NCBI GenBank assembly: GCA_024229115.1
Contig: JAAEST010000114.1
Span: 1 to 64,000 of the forward strand
Direction: 5' to 3'
Length of the DNA: 64,000 nucleotides
Origin: Oligoflexia bacterium
GTDB lineage: Bacteria; Bdellovibrionota; Bacteriovoracia; Bacteriovoracales; Bacteriovoracaceae
Numbering within the stretch: position 1 is the stretch's first letter; each line of letters begins with the position of its first letter. This document shows, piece by piece, positions 17,777 to 27,061 of this stretch. The notes beneath the pieces are model-generated. The model did not search any database, was not told the DNA's origin, and saw nothing but the letters and a program-made list of their open reading frames with translations. The translations under genes and the position numbers were made by a program.

Positions 17777-18619
17777 ATGGTATTTCGTAAGCAGTTAAAT
17801 TTTCTTTTTTCTTCAATATTGGTCTTGCTCGCTTGCTCATTCGCAAGCTCGTGCGGTGGAAGTAAAGAAATTCTTGAAGAACAAGTTCTCAATATTAACA
17901 AGAAACAAACTCAAGATAATATCTCCTTCTTTTTCAAGGAAATGAATAACCTAGAAATTAAAGTTTATTACCAAGAAAGTTCTGAGCCTTACCATGGAAG
18001 TGGACAAGGAAATTATAAGACATGGGGATTAACTGAAAATAATCTGAAGAAAATATTTGAAGAGCGAGAACAAGAGGTCACTTTAACTGTACCTAAAGAT
18101 CTTGATGAAATGACAAAAATAACCAATCCTGTTCAAGACAATTGGTCATCGGCCCAAATTTCTAATGTAGTCACTGATTTAGGACACAGTGATAAAACGA
18201 CGGAAGATAAAAAAGGGACATTCAGTATTATTTTTCTCGATGGTTACTTTGTCGGAGAAGACAATATTGAGAATAGAAATGTTATCGCTGTTAGTTTGAA
18301 TGGAACCAATATTATTGCTGTCTTTAAACCAGTCATTGAGACCATGGCCGATGGTAATGAAAGATTAGGTCGCTTTGTCGAACAATCAACAATTGTTCAC
18401 GAAATGGGACATGCCCTTGGTCTTGTTAATAACGGTGTTGGACTTACGACTCCTCACCAGGACGAAGAACATGGTGCCCATTGTACTAATACTGATTGTG
18501 TTATGTACTGGCAAAATGAAGGACGAGAAAATCTCGTCCAATTCGTTCAGCGTTTTATGACTAGTGGGAATGTCGTTCTCTTTGGAGATGAATGTCTTCA
18601 GGATTTTAAAAGCTTCTGA
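17777..18619 (+). CDS. Metzincin-like zinc metalloprotease lipoprotein
   Basis: 280 aa. A signal peptide contains two candidate lipoprotein Cys, C20 (LLAC) and C26. The catalytic motif is H208-E-x-x-H212-x-x-G215, followed after an insertion by H235, C236-x4-C241 and M243 (CVMYW). The H-C-x4-C-x-M arrangement is that of archaemetzincins, where the His is the third zinc ligand and the Met is the Met-turn. It also resembles bacterial sequences annotated as membrane metalloproteases. It would act on the cell surface or in the periplasm. It is convergent with the FG-GAP fusion gene, with a 22-base tail overlap. Confidence 0.8.
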   Translation: MVFRKQLNFLFSSILVLLACSFASSCGGSKEILEEQVLNINKKQTQDNISFFFKEMNNLEIKVYYQESSEPYHGSGQGNYKTWGLTENNLKKIFEEREQEVTLTVPKDLDEMTKITNPVQDNWSSAQISNVVTDLGHSDKTTEDKKGTFSIIFLDGYFVGEDNIENRNVIAVSLNGTNIIAVFKPVIETMADGNERLGRFVEQSTIVHEMGHALGLVNNGVGLTTPHQDEEHGAHCTNTDCVMYWQNEGRENLVQFVQRFMTSGNVVLFGDECLQDFKSF

Positions 18620-21369
18620 TACTTTCCAAGTTTCACTTGATAGGTCTTCTTTTCTTTTCCGCACCAGTTAACTTCTACTTTCTTAAGCTTTCCTTTACCT
18701 AAACCAAAATGCATTCTTCTATCTGATTGAGCAGAAAAACCGTTCACGAGAGTTTTTTCCATCACAATGACTCTCTCTACACCATTATCATCAACGAAGG
18801 CCCTTACAGTTGAACCAATGGCTTCTCTATTACAAGAGCGATCATTACTTTCAAGATCAATAGCAAACCAGTTATTTTGCTTGGCCTTATCATCTAAAAT
18901 ATTTTTAAAGACTAATGGATTTCGATAGAGACTAGACACGACAAGATCAAGAGCACCATCATTATCAAGATCACCAACGGCCATACCTCTCCAGTTTCCA
19001 ACTTGATCCATACCTATCTTATCTGCCACATCAACAAATTGTGGTCTTCGCTTAACTCCTCTATTGAGATAGAGCCTATTCTTTTCATATCCATGAATAC
19101 AAGTACCTCTAATATCACCCCACTTATCAATATAGCGATGAATTGAAGGAGGACTCCTTGCTAATTTTTCATTGATATACCAAAAATCAGGACAATCATC
19201 TGAAGTTGCATCATATTTATTATCAACCATCCCATTGGCCTGAGCGAGATCAGGAAGTCCATCATTATTGAAATCACCAACACCAGCACCCCATCCGAAA
19301 CGATTTTCATTCAGGGCACCAGAATAAGTCGCCTTGTCTTCAATCAATGGGATAAATCCATCACCTTTTAGATTATGTTTAAAAGTCCAAAGAAGACTTC
19401 CTTCGGCTTGAAGGGCCTGATGTACATTGGAAATATAAACATCAACGATTCCATTGCCATCAAAATCAGCGACAGTGGCATTCATTCCTTTATATGTATC
19501 TCTTCCAATACTTCCGAAAATCTCACCTTTTACATTTTTAAAAGTTTCCCCTTTAACATTTAAGTAAAGATCATCTGGTCCAAAATCATTGGCAGCGTAG
19601 AGATCGGTAAAACCATCTTGGTTAAAGTCCCCTGTCCCGAGGGCCATAGTCCAACGAGTCTCTGTCATATTAAGAGATTTTGCATCAAGCTCTTTAAAAC
19701 CACTTTCAGTTTGTAAGAACAATGGATTGACCGCACCATTATTGGCCATATGCCAAGAATCGTGCATGAAATCAAACATTCTTCGATCACCTTCAAATTG
19801 TGGTTGAGGTAGTTCAAAAAGGTTAAGCTTAGTTGGTGCTTCATAATTAGGAAGATGAGTCGCTATTGTATTTCCAAGAATGAGATCAAGCTTTCCATCA
19901 CGATTAAAGTCAAAGAAATTTGCCGTCGCACTATTTGAAAACTTTGTAAGACCTAGTTCTTCTGTCACATCATAGAAATTGAGCTTCCCCTCTTCACTTA
20001 GAGTATTTTTAAAGAGCCTACTGGTTCCCTCTTTTCCAAACGCGTAAGTAATATAGAGATCTTTATCTCCGTCATTATCAAAATCCACAAACATAGCATT
20101 TGAAGGAACCCCATACTTCTTATAATCTTGTCCTTTCTCAGAGATATTCTTTATTTCCAAGGACTCAAATTTAAAATCACCTTTATTAATAAAGAACATA
20201 TTTCTTTGATCTTTTCGCTTATGACCATTAGTCATAAAAATATCTAGAAGACCATCATTATTAACATCACTAAGGGCCACCCCATCAGTGATTGCCAAGA
20301 TCCACTTGCCCATATGTTGGACACGCGGATCGACTTGTTCAAAGATATCTCCTTTATCAAAAATCAAACCTGAATGTTCAGCAGTAATTCTTTCAAATTT
20401 AAAGTTGGGTTTAGCGGTAAGAAAAAATCTGTCTTGAACAATATATTGGTGAATCCCTACGCCAATTAAGCCAAGAAGAATAATTTGGGCCAATTTCTTA
20501 TAGTAGCCAGAATTAAAAAATCTTTCCTTAAAATAATTTGTAAAACTCCCCTCTAACTTTGCTTGACGATAGTGGGCCTTAATTAGATTAAACCCTCCAT
20601 AAGTAAGCCCAGCATAGAAGAAAGTGTGATAACTCCTAAAGAGATGAAAGAAGAGATCAAGCAGCGCAAGGCTTACCCCTGCAATGATTTGTTCTTTACG
20701 TCCATTAGGTGTAGTCACCGGGTCAGTAATCATAAAGAAAGTAAAAAGAAAGAACGCCGGTGAAGATATTGTTCCGAAGAAAAGTGTTTCAAAAGGAAGA
20801 TAGTGTTTAATTAAAAGTGAACGAACAATAATCTGCAAAGTGAAGACACCTAAAAAACTCAATACTAAGGGAGTACGATTCACCTTTGGCATAAAAAAGA
20901 GAATCGCCGGCATCCCAATAAAAATACTCATCGCACCGATTCCATTCCACTGATAGGCTGGAGAAGCTGAAATAAATTCATTGGTAATTAAAATTGAAAG
21001 AACAACTCCCATTAAAGCTGGATTGAGCTTATGACGATTATTAAAAGTAAAAATATATTTTGAAGAAATTGCGAAATAAACAGGAACTAAGGGATACCAA
21101 TAACTATGACCATAATTAACAAGTAGACATAAACCCAGACTAGTAATGAAAGCGCTTAATGAAAGATCAAACTTCTTATGAAAAATATAAGAGTAAAAAG
21201 CTTGAAGAACAACGCAACTGACAGCGGTGAGAATGACTTGAAGTGGAGCTCTATTAAAACCAAGTATCGTCATTCCTAAAATATTATAAGTTAGTAATAA
21301 AAAGACGACGAAATAACGAGGATCGATGGCCTTATAGCGATTGTAAATGCTTCCTAATGCTTGCTCCAT
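18598..21369 (-). CDS. RnfD/NqrB-like membrane domain fused to FG-GAP/ASPIC-UnbV repeat region
   Basis: About 923 aa from ATG 21369 (AAGGAG 6 bases upstream; a GTG five codons earlier overlaps that SD). Residues about 20-310 form some 9-10 membrane spans with RnfD/NqrB/RnfE-style motifs: NRHKLNPALMG and FMITDPVTTPNGR. From about 340 the chain holds at least six Asp-rich FG-GAP/VCBS repeats such as DVNNDGLLDI, DFDNDGDKDL and DLDNDGALDLVV, which bind Ca2+ in a beta-propeller. The end (NGFSAQSDRRMHFGLGKG) is an ASPIC/UnbV domain, as in CRTAC1-like proteins. It probably displays a large adhesive propeller on the membrane. Confidence 0.8.
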   Translation of the reverse strand: MEQALGSIYNRYKAIDPRYFVVFLLLTYNILGMTILGFNRAPLQVILTAVSCVVLQAFYSYIFHKKFDLSLSAFITSLGLCLLVNYGHSYWYPLVPVYFAISSKYIFTFNNRHKLNPALMGVVLSILITNEFISASPAYQWNGIGAMSIFIGMPAILFFMPKVNRTPLVLSFLGVFTLQIIVRSLLIKHYLPFETLFFGTISSPAFFLFTFFMITDPVTTPNGRKEQIIAGVSLALLDLFFHLFRSYHTFFYAGLTYGGFNLIKAHYRQAKLEGSFTNYFKERFFNSGYYKKLAQIILLGLIGVGIHQYIVQDRFFLTAKPNFKFERITAEHSGLIFDKGDIFEQVDPRVQHMGKWILAITDGVALSDVNNDGLLDIFMTNGHKRKDQRNMFFINKGDFKFESLEIKNISEKGQDYKKYGVPSNAMFVDFDNDGDKDLYITYAFGKEGTSRLFKNTLSEEGKLNFYDVTEELGLTKFSNSATANFFDFNRDGKLDLILGNTIATHLPNYEAPTKLNLFELPQPQFEGDRRMFDFMHDSWHMANNGAVNPLFLQTESGFKELDAKSLNMTETRWTMALGTGDFNQDGFTDLYAANDFGPDDLYLNVKGETFKNVKGEIFGSIGRDTYKGMNATVADFDGNGIVDVYISNVHQALQAEGSLLWTFKHNLKGDGFIPLIEDKATYSGALNENRFGWGAGVGDFNNDGLPDLAQANGMVDNKYDATSDDCPDFWYINEKLARSPPSIHRYIDKWGDIRGTCIHGYEKNRLYLNRGVKRRPQFVDVADKIGMDQVGNWRGMAVGDLDNDGALDLVVSSLYRNPLVFKNILDDKAKQNNWFAIDLESNDRSCNREAIGSTVRAFVDDNGVERVIVMEKTLVNGFSAQSDRRMHFGLGKGKLKKVEVNWCGKEKKTYQVKLGKYQKLLKS

Positions 21370-21424
21370 AATGTACTCCTTCACATTCCTTTACATATCC
21401 CTAGGACCAAGGTTTACTAATTAT

Positions 21425-22552
21425 ATGAAACTAGAGGCACTTCTCCAAGCATATCCCGATGTAAAATTGGCCACATCAGCTGATAATGTAAAAATTTTAG
21501 ATTTTTATCATCAGACTCAGCTAAATAATCAAAAGGAAGGCGTTATCTATAAGCGTAAAGATGACTTCTTTGCTCTAATGAAGGCCAGAAGTTCGCAATA
21601 TTTAGTCTTCTATATTGAGCTAGATCATGAAATTAAGGCCATGGCGGCCATCAGTTATCGTCTAGGGTTTGTAGAGGGAAAAGTCGAAACTATCGGCTAC
21701 CTTGGTGATTTAAGAGTCTCTCTCCATAAGAAGACAATTAAGATTTGGCGTAAATTCTATAAAGATCTTCTTAAGGCTTCGCCAGAGTTAGAGGAGACTT
21801 CTCGTTGTCGCTACTACTTTTCTGCTCTGATGCATACTAATAATAAGAGCAATGTCTCCTTAGTCGCTGGAAGAATTCCTGAAGTTGAATACAAACTTAT
21901 TCAACCTTTTAAGATGCACAATTATGTTGGTAAGTTTCCTTTTGGAATAATGAAAGAAGATTACAAAATTTTACAAGGTCCTCTCACACAGAAAGAAAAG
22001 GATTTTGTCAGCCTAGATCAGAAAAAGAAGTTCTTTGGCCTAGACTTTGTTAATGAGTATGAATATCGAAATAATAATTGGAAAGATCTCGTTTATATCA
22101 AAATTTATCAAGAAGATAAACTTGTTGCTATAACCAGCACGTGGAATTCTAGAGATGTAAAAACAATTCAAGTAACTGGTCTTTCCTCTACCCTAAAGCT
22201 TGCGAGTAATATACTTTCTCTTTTACCTGGCTTTAAGTTTAAAAAAGCACCAGAACCTAAAACAGATCTCGACATCCTCTATCTCAATCAATTTAGCTTT
22301 AAAGCAGATCTAGACTTAAAGTCTAAACAAGCGATATTCAAAAGTGTTCTCGACTTTCTTTATCAAAACCACTTTCAAGATTTTCAGACTATTTCCTATG
22401 CTAATCATGAAAATGAAAATATTGCTTTTAATGGCTATCCTTATTTTTCGGAAGTTTTAGAGATGGGAATCTATCAAATATCTCATGATAGTTTTGACAT
22501 AAAAAAGGGCCACCTAAGTGACCCTCTTTCATTTGATATGCAATTAGTTTAA
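21425..22552 (+). CDS. Unknown cytosolic protein, possibly GNAT-like
   Basis: About 375 aa from ATG 21425; the frame extends upstream to 21347 but that part overlaps the divergent gene's start region and SD. Around residues 60-120, YLVFYIELDHEIKAMAAISYR and a following GYLGDLRVS strand resemble a GNAT-type acyltransferase core, though I cannot place the acetyl-CoA loop. There is no signal peptide. The last codons contain the terminator of the opposing gene. Promoter and SD are weak. Confidence 0.55.
   Translation: MKLEALLQAYPDVKLATSADNVKILDFYHQTQLNNQKEGVIYKRKDDFFALMKARSSQYLVFYIELDHEIKAMAAISYRLGFVEGKVETIGYLGDLRVSLHKKTIKIWRKFYKDLLKASPELEETSRCRYYFSALMHTNNKSNVSLVAGRIPEVEYKLIQPFKMHNYVGKFPFGIMKEDYKILQGPLTQKEKDFVSLDQKKKFFGLDFVNEYEYRNNNWKDLVYIKIYQEDKLVAITSTWNSRDVKTIQVTGLSSTLKLASNILSLLPGFKFKKAPEPKTDLDILYLNQFSFKADLDLKSKQAIFKSVLDFLYQNHFQDFQTISYANHENENIAFNGYPYFSEVLEMGIYQISHDSFDIKKGHLSDPLSFDMQLV
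22501..22525 (-). terminator. Terminator of the 501-aa secreted protein gene
   Basis: On the minus strand GGGTCAC (22524-22518), loop TTAG, GTGGCCC (22513-22507), with one G-U pair, then six Ts. It lies 29 bases beyond the stop at 22553 and is embedded in the last codons of the convergent gene. Confidence 0.7.
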
Positions 22553-24058
22553 TTATTCAACAAACATAGCAATTGGAGCTCCGAACATTTCTCCACCCCA
22601 ACCTTGTCTTAGAACACGAGCATATTTTCTCATGTCACTATTAGTATTCGCTTCTGGAAAATAAGGTGCATAAGCACTTCCATCCCATTTTGTTGGATGT
22701 CCCCAGAAGTAGTTTGGATAAGTCACACCAAGCTTCTTATCTTTAATCTTTGTCTTACTTGTATTCCAACCAATTGGCATGAATGACTTTAGATCACTCG
22801 GTGGATTCATGTAGAAATTACGAAGGTCTACTTTTACAACTTCTGAAGTGATCGCACTTCTTACGCTACAAACTTTTGAACTTCCTTCTACATCTTCAAC
22901 AGCACATTCAATATTGGCCATTGTTTTTTCAAAATTTTCATCCCAAGGATCAACTCTAGCAGCATTAATAACAAAGAGTCTTCCTGGAGCTTCATTTCTT
23001 ACTTCTTCTCTAGCGAGTCTTAATTGTCTAACACCTTCAGTTAAGTGACGAAAGCTAAGATCCATGAAGTTAGCTCCACCATCTCTAATCGTATAAAGAT
23101 TCTTATATTTCTTAACTTGCTTTACCACTTTATAACTTGGAGCTCCTTCACGAGAATCAGGACCACCTAAGAAACCATCAACACCATAAAGTTTTCCAAT
23201 ATCTTTAGAAAGCTTTAAGCTTCCCTCAATATCGTAAGCACTGAAAAATGTAATATAGTGAAGACCAAAGTGAAGAGAACTTAGGGCCAGCCTTCTTTCA
23301 CCTTCTTGCATATATCTATATCTATTTTCATTGATCTCATCTTGAAAAGATTCTGGGCCAAAAACTAGTTTATTGTCCCAAACGATTGGCTTTTCAAACT
23401 TAATATCTTGAATTGTTCTCGCAGACTGAGCGATAGCCGCATATACTTCAGTAGAAATATGTTCTTGGAATTTTTCAGTAGCACTTCTCTTATCTTTGGC
23501 AAACATTCCAGGCTTCGTAAATTGCTCTACTACTTCACCATTCTTTTTCATATATGGTTGAGTGATATAAGCAAATCCAGCTTCCCAATGCTCAGTTGGA
23601 AGATATACTCTCATATTTGAAGCCATGGACTTAACTTGGTTTCTTAAAAAGCTATGAGTAATTCTTGGCTTTTCTACCATTGGAATCATTCTGTAAACAA
23701 TTCCTCTAAATGGCTTAAGAGTAACAAGAACACTGGCTAAAAACTTAGCATCAGCAGGTAACTTATCCATTTTTCCTTCAACATCGATAATCATCTTATG
23801 AAGTTCGTCTGCTGAAGAAGCATTAATCACCTTGTCTCTCATTTGCTTGTATTCAGCACTCATTAATGAAAGATCAACATCACTTGATGCAAAACTTCTG
23901 CTCACTCTTCTCTTACGTGCATCCTTAATTGCTTTTGGCATCTCTTTAGATGTTGTCCATGAGAAGTAGTTCTTGTACTTTGTCGTGTCCAGTTTCGCTT
24001 CAACTGAAACAGTAATAACTAATGACACAATAGACATTAGTTTTAAGAATTGACTCAT
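22553..24058 (-). CDS. Large secreted protein, unknown
   Basis: 501 aa with a signal peptide (cut near SVEA/KLD, residue 22). The mature protein is mixed alpha/beta and basic in its first third, without Cys until a pair near residues 385-395 (IECAVED and SKVCSV). I recognise no catalytic motif. The segment LNKMG-free and the DGGANFMDLSF patch look structured. AAGGGG precedes the ATG. It ends 1 base from the convergent gene and has its own terminator. Confidence 0.6.
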   Translation of the reverse strand: MSQFLKLMSIVSLVITVSVEAKLDTTKYKNYFSWTTSKEMPKAIKDARKRRVSRSFASSDVDLSLMSAEYKQMRDKVINASSADELHKMIIDVEGKMDKLPADAKFLASVLVTLKPFRGIVYRMIPMVEKPRITHSFLRNQVKSMASNMRVYLPTEHWEAGFAYITQPYMKKNGEVVEQFTKPGMFAKDKRSATEKFQEHISTEVYAAIAQSARTIQDIKFEKPIVWDNKLVFGPESFQDEINENRYRYMQEGERRLALSSLHFGLHYITFFSAYDIEGSLKLSKDIGKLYGVDGFLGGPDSREGAPSYKVVKQVKKYKNLYTIRDGGANFMDLSFRHLTEGVRQLRLAREEVRNEAPGRLFVINAARVDPWDENFEKTMANIECAVEDVEGSSKVCSVRSAITSEVVKVDLRNFYMNPPSDLKSFMPIGWNTSKTKIKDKKLGVTYPNYFWGHPTKWDGSAYAPYFPEANTNSDMRKYARVLRQGWGGEMFGAPIAMFVE

Positions 24059-24130
24059 TTGTCGGCCCCTTATTAAATTAATAAAAAATTATTAGTTTTC
24101 TCTATTTTAAACTAGGTATAATGGTAAAAG

Positions 24131-24146
24131 AATACCTAAAGGTATT
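24131..24146. repeat. Small hairpin in the leader of the exporter gene
   Basis: AATACC-TAAA-GGTATT gives a 6-bp stem and tetraloop, about 90 bases before the exporter start. A TATAAT hexamer at 24117-24122 lies just upstream, so the hairpin would be at the 5' end of the transcript. The function is unknown; the stem is A/T rich. Confidence 0.3.
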
Positions 24147-24233
24147 ATCACTCAATAATAGATATTTTGGAATGGGAAGGGATTTCTGAGCCTACGTGAT
24201 TTCAAACAAATAAAAGACTTAAGCGAAATTCCT

Positions 24234-26339
24234 TTGAAGTTTTCAAAGATAACTCTCCTTTTTCTGATTGTTACACTCGGTTATTTTTGCTTATTTTTAA
24301 AGGATCTTAAGATCCTTGTTAGTATGACAGAGTTGGTTGATACCAATATGCCATCGGCCAAAAACTATCGAATTCTTAAAGAAGAATTTAATTTAAAGAG
24401 TGAAGTCTTTCTTATCTTTAGCAACTATAAGAATGAAGTTTTGGAAATCCCCTTTCGGGAAATTAAAGATTGGAATCGAAAAATAAAATACGATGTTCCT
24501 GCTATTGAAAGATCAGTATCTGGTTTTGACTTTGTTTATCCTGAAAGTCAATTTCAAAAAGTTATTTATAAGAAAATCTTTAAACCCGAAGACGGTAATT
24601 CAGGTCTTCAAAAAATTAATAATTCACCATGGGGAGACTTATTATCTTCAAAACGAAAGCATGACTTTGCACTAGAACTTCATATTAATCCTATGGAAAA
24701 TGAAAAGTTTGGTGAATTTAATCCTAAGGCACTGATGAAGATTAGAAAAAGCCTTAGTGAAACTTTTGATAATCTTTTGTCTGTTAAGTTTGTAGGTCCA
24801 GGAGCTTTCACATTCTTCGCTTTTGAAGGAGTGCAATTTAACTTTAAATTAAATTTAGTCTTTCTGATTATCATCTTCTTTCTCTTTCGCTTTTTGTTTG
24901 GGACTTGGAAGTCTGGGTTCTTTTTTATCGTGACACTTATTTGGAGTGGAATCCTCCTTCATGGAATGATGGGTAGATTTAATTTTCCAATGGAGATTCT
25001 CTCCTCTGGCCTCTTTACCATGGTTGCGGTGGCCAGTATTGAAGACTACTTCTATCTCTGTCACCAAGGCTTTAAGGGCCACGATCTTCGAACTTCTTTT
25101 AGAAATCTCTTTATTCCAAGCTTTCTCACCAGTTTAACGACAGTCATAGGCTTTGGCTCTCTCCTCTTTAGTGATATTGAAATTGTTGGACGTTTTGGTC
25201 TCTGGGCCTCTATTGGTGCTCTCCTAGAATGGTTTGCAACCTTCTTTCTTCTGCCGTCTCTACTTACTATTTTCAAGATCAAGTCGATTGTAAATCCAGA
25301 GAAGTCTTTCTTTGCACGTTCCGCAAAGTGGGGTCACTTAATTGAAAAGCTGACACCTAAAAGAAAATATGCTTTTAGCTTCTTTATTATTTATCCTTTG
25401 AGTATCTTTGTTCTTTTGAACTTAAAAGTTAGCGATAATCCACTTTCTTTATTTCCTCAAGAACATCAGATTAATAAAGACTTCAAATATTTAAAAGCCA
25501 CTCGAAACTGGGAAGGTCAGGCCAGTCTCGTCTTTTCAGAAAACCTAGAAGAAGATAAGAAGCTTGTGGTCTATAGAAAACTTCAAGCAATAAAGAATAT
25601 TATTAAAATTGAAAGACTGGATAATGTTCTAGAATACTATACTCAAGGTGATAATAAGCAATATGCTGATGCTATAAAAATCGATATCAAAACTTCTCCC
25701 ATGTATGATCGCTACATGACAGAGTTCTATCGGGAACGATATCTTCTTTATTTCAATAATACTGAGTTCTATTACTTTAAGAATACAAAAGAAGAAATTG
25801 AAAATATCTGTGGAAATGATTGTCAGCTAATTGGCGAGATCATTGCTTACTCTGAGTTTATGGATCGTGTACCACTAGGTCTAATTAAAAGTTTAGGAAT
25901 ATCTCTTTTACTCGTTTCACTATTAATTTTATTCTTGGCCTATAAGTATCAGATACATAATGCTTTTTACTTTGTTATTTCAAGTCTCTGGGGACCAAGC
26001 TCTCTTCTTATTTTGATGTGGTTAAGCGATATCAAAATTAATTTCTTAAGCTGTGTTTTTGTCACCATGATGGTAGGCTTAACTGGTGATAATGGAATTC
26101 AAATGATCTTTGCGAATAAGAAGAATGAAGGAAAAAATGGAATCATTGAACATCAAGATTGTGCAGTTCAAATGGGTATCCTTCTAAGTCTCAGTTGCTT
26201 AATGTTTCTTGCCAGCTATTTCGCTCCACCGAGAGACTTTGGCCCAATCATGGCCCTAGGCTTCGCTTTCAGTCTTTTTGGCGATGTCTGCCTCACACGA
26301 GCATTTAGTCTAAACCCTACCAAAGATACGCCGGCTTAA
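24234..26339 (+). CDS. RND/MMPL-type exporter
   Basis: 701 aa. One N-terminal span, a periplasmic domain of about 170 residues, five to six clustered spans (about 205-375), a second periplasmic domain, and a second cluster of spans at the end: the duplicated RND layout of the MMPL/HpnN type. GDNGIQMIF and ASIEDYFYL are the charged spans that carry proton relay residues. The start is TTG 24234, without a clear SD; it is chosen because the first membrane span begins immediately. RND proteins of this type move lipids or lipid-linked compounds. It overlaps the convergent PAP2 gene by 23 bases. Confidence 0.75.
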   Translation: MKFSKITLLFLIVTLGYFCLFLKDLKILVSMTELVDTNMPSAKNYRILKEEFNLKSEVFLIFSNYKNEVLEIPFREIKDWNRKIKYDVPAIERSVSGFDFVYPESQFQKVIYKKIFKPEDGNSGLQKINNSPWGDLLSSKRKHDFALELHINPMENEKFGEFNPKALMKIRKSLSETFDNLLSVKFVGPGAFTFFAFEGVQFNFKLNLVFLIIIFFLFRFLFGTWKSGFFFIVTLIWSGILLHGMMGRFNFPMEILSSGLFTMVAVASIEDYFYLCHQGFKGHDLRTSFRNLFIPSFLTSLTTVIGFGSLLFSDIEIVGRFGLWASIGALLEWFATFFLLPSLLTIFKIKSIVNPEKSFFARSAKWGHLIEKLTPKRKYAFSFFIIYPLSIFVLLNLKVSDNPLSLFPQEHQINKDFKYLKATRNWEGQASLVFSENLEEDKKLVVYRKLQAIKNIIKIERLDNVLEYYTQGDNKQYADAIKIDIKTSPMYDRYMTEFYRERYLLYFNNTEFYYFKNTKEEIENICGNDCQLIGEIIAYSEFMDRVPLGLIKSLGISLLLVSLLILFLAYKYQIHNAFYFVISSLWGPSSLLILMWLSDIKINFLSCVFVTMMVGLTGDNGIQMIFANKKNEGKNGIIEHQDCAVQMGILLSLSCLMFLASYFAPPRDFGPIMALGFAFSLFGDVCLTRAFSLNPTKDTPA

Positions 26340-26964
26340 AACCATTAGGGTGTAATCGACAATAGAAAGTCTTCCAAATAATTAAAGCGAGAATCCATCC
26401 GGTAACAATATCAAAGAGATGATGTTGATGAACAAAGACAACCGAAAAACTAATTAAGAATAACCAGACCCAAAGAAAAGCATGAAGGATTTTATTCTTC
26501 GATTGCTCAAGCATGGCCCAGATACTTAAAGAAGAGTATGTCACATGCAGACTTGGATAGAGATTATGAGGCTTATCTATGGCATACATCCCTTCAAAGA
26601 TTGCAGTGAAATAAGGAGCTCCTTGCCTAACAAACCCAAGTTCTCCAGGAAAAATAATAAAGATAACTGCTGCCATTAACGCCCCTAAAACGAGGGAAAG
26701 ACAATAGGCCTTGATTACTGTTGGAGTTTTTAAAATAAAAGCGGCAACTACAAAGAGAAGATTCAAACTTAAGTAAGGAATAATCATCCACGGTAACAGA
26801 GGGATTGATAATTCCCACTGCGTATACATGGCATAGTGATTTTCCACCCCTGATGCGTAGTGATTACAAAAGCCATAAATTACTGGGAAAGCAATGGTGG
26901 CCAAGCCTCCCCAAATTCCAATTGATTTTAGGCGATCTATATCAGGTAAACTAAAGTCTTTCAT
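26317..26964 (-). CDS. PAP2-superfamily membrane phosphatase
   Basis: 215 aa with about six membrane spans. PSLHVTYSS and VFVHQHHLFDIVTG are the second and third PAP2 motifs, with the catalytic His pair and Asp. The first motif (K-x6-RP) is not obvious and may be represented by GELGFVRQG, which is the pattern of inositol-phosphorylceramide-synthase-like PAP2 proteins. Such enzymes remove phosphate from, or transfer it between, lipids in the membrane. It sits head to head with the desaturase pair, so a shared 75-bp promoter region is likely. Confidence 0.8.
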   Translation of the reverse strand: MKDFSLPDIDRLKSIGIWGGLATIAFPVIYGFCNHYASGVENHYAMYTQWELSIPLLPWMIIPYLSLNLLFVVAAFILKTPTVIKAYCLSLVLGALMAAVIFIIFPGELGFVRQGAPYFTAIFEGMYAIDKPHNLYPSLHVTYSSLSIWAMLEQSKNKILHAFLWVWLFLISFSVVFVHQHHLFDIVTGWILALIIWKTFYCRLHPNGFKPAYLW

Positions 26965-27046
26965 GTAATTATAGTAACATAATTAGAATACTTGAGTTAA
27001 ATATTTAGGAAAAGCAATCTGACTAGTATTCTAAGTTTTGGCCCGG

Positions 27047-27061
27047 TATAATCTTTTGGTG
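27047..27061 (+). promoter_or_regulatory. TATAAT box that may give a leaderless desaturase mRNA
   Basis: A perfect TATAAT at 27047-27052 stands 7 bases before the GTG at 27059. If used as a -10, transcription starts at or next to the GTG, leaving no room for an SD, and no SD is visible. The -35 position (TAGTAT) is poor. The frame also allows TTG 27038 or 27056, which would sit inside the promoter. Confidence 0.35.

Noticed and set aside
21347-21424. N-terminal extension of the 401-codon plus-strand frame
   Set aside because: These 26 codons overlap the SD and start of the divergent FG-GAP fusion gene; the ATG at 21425 is preferred.
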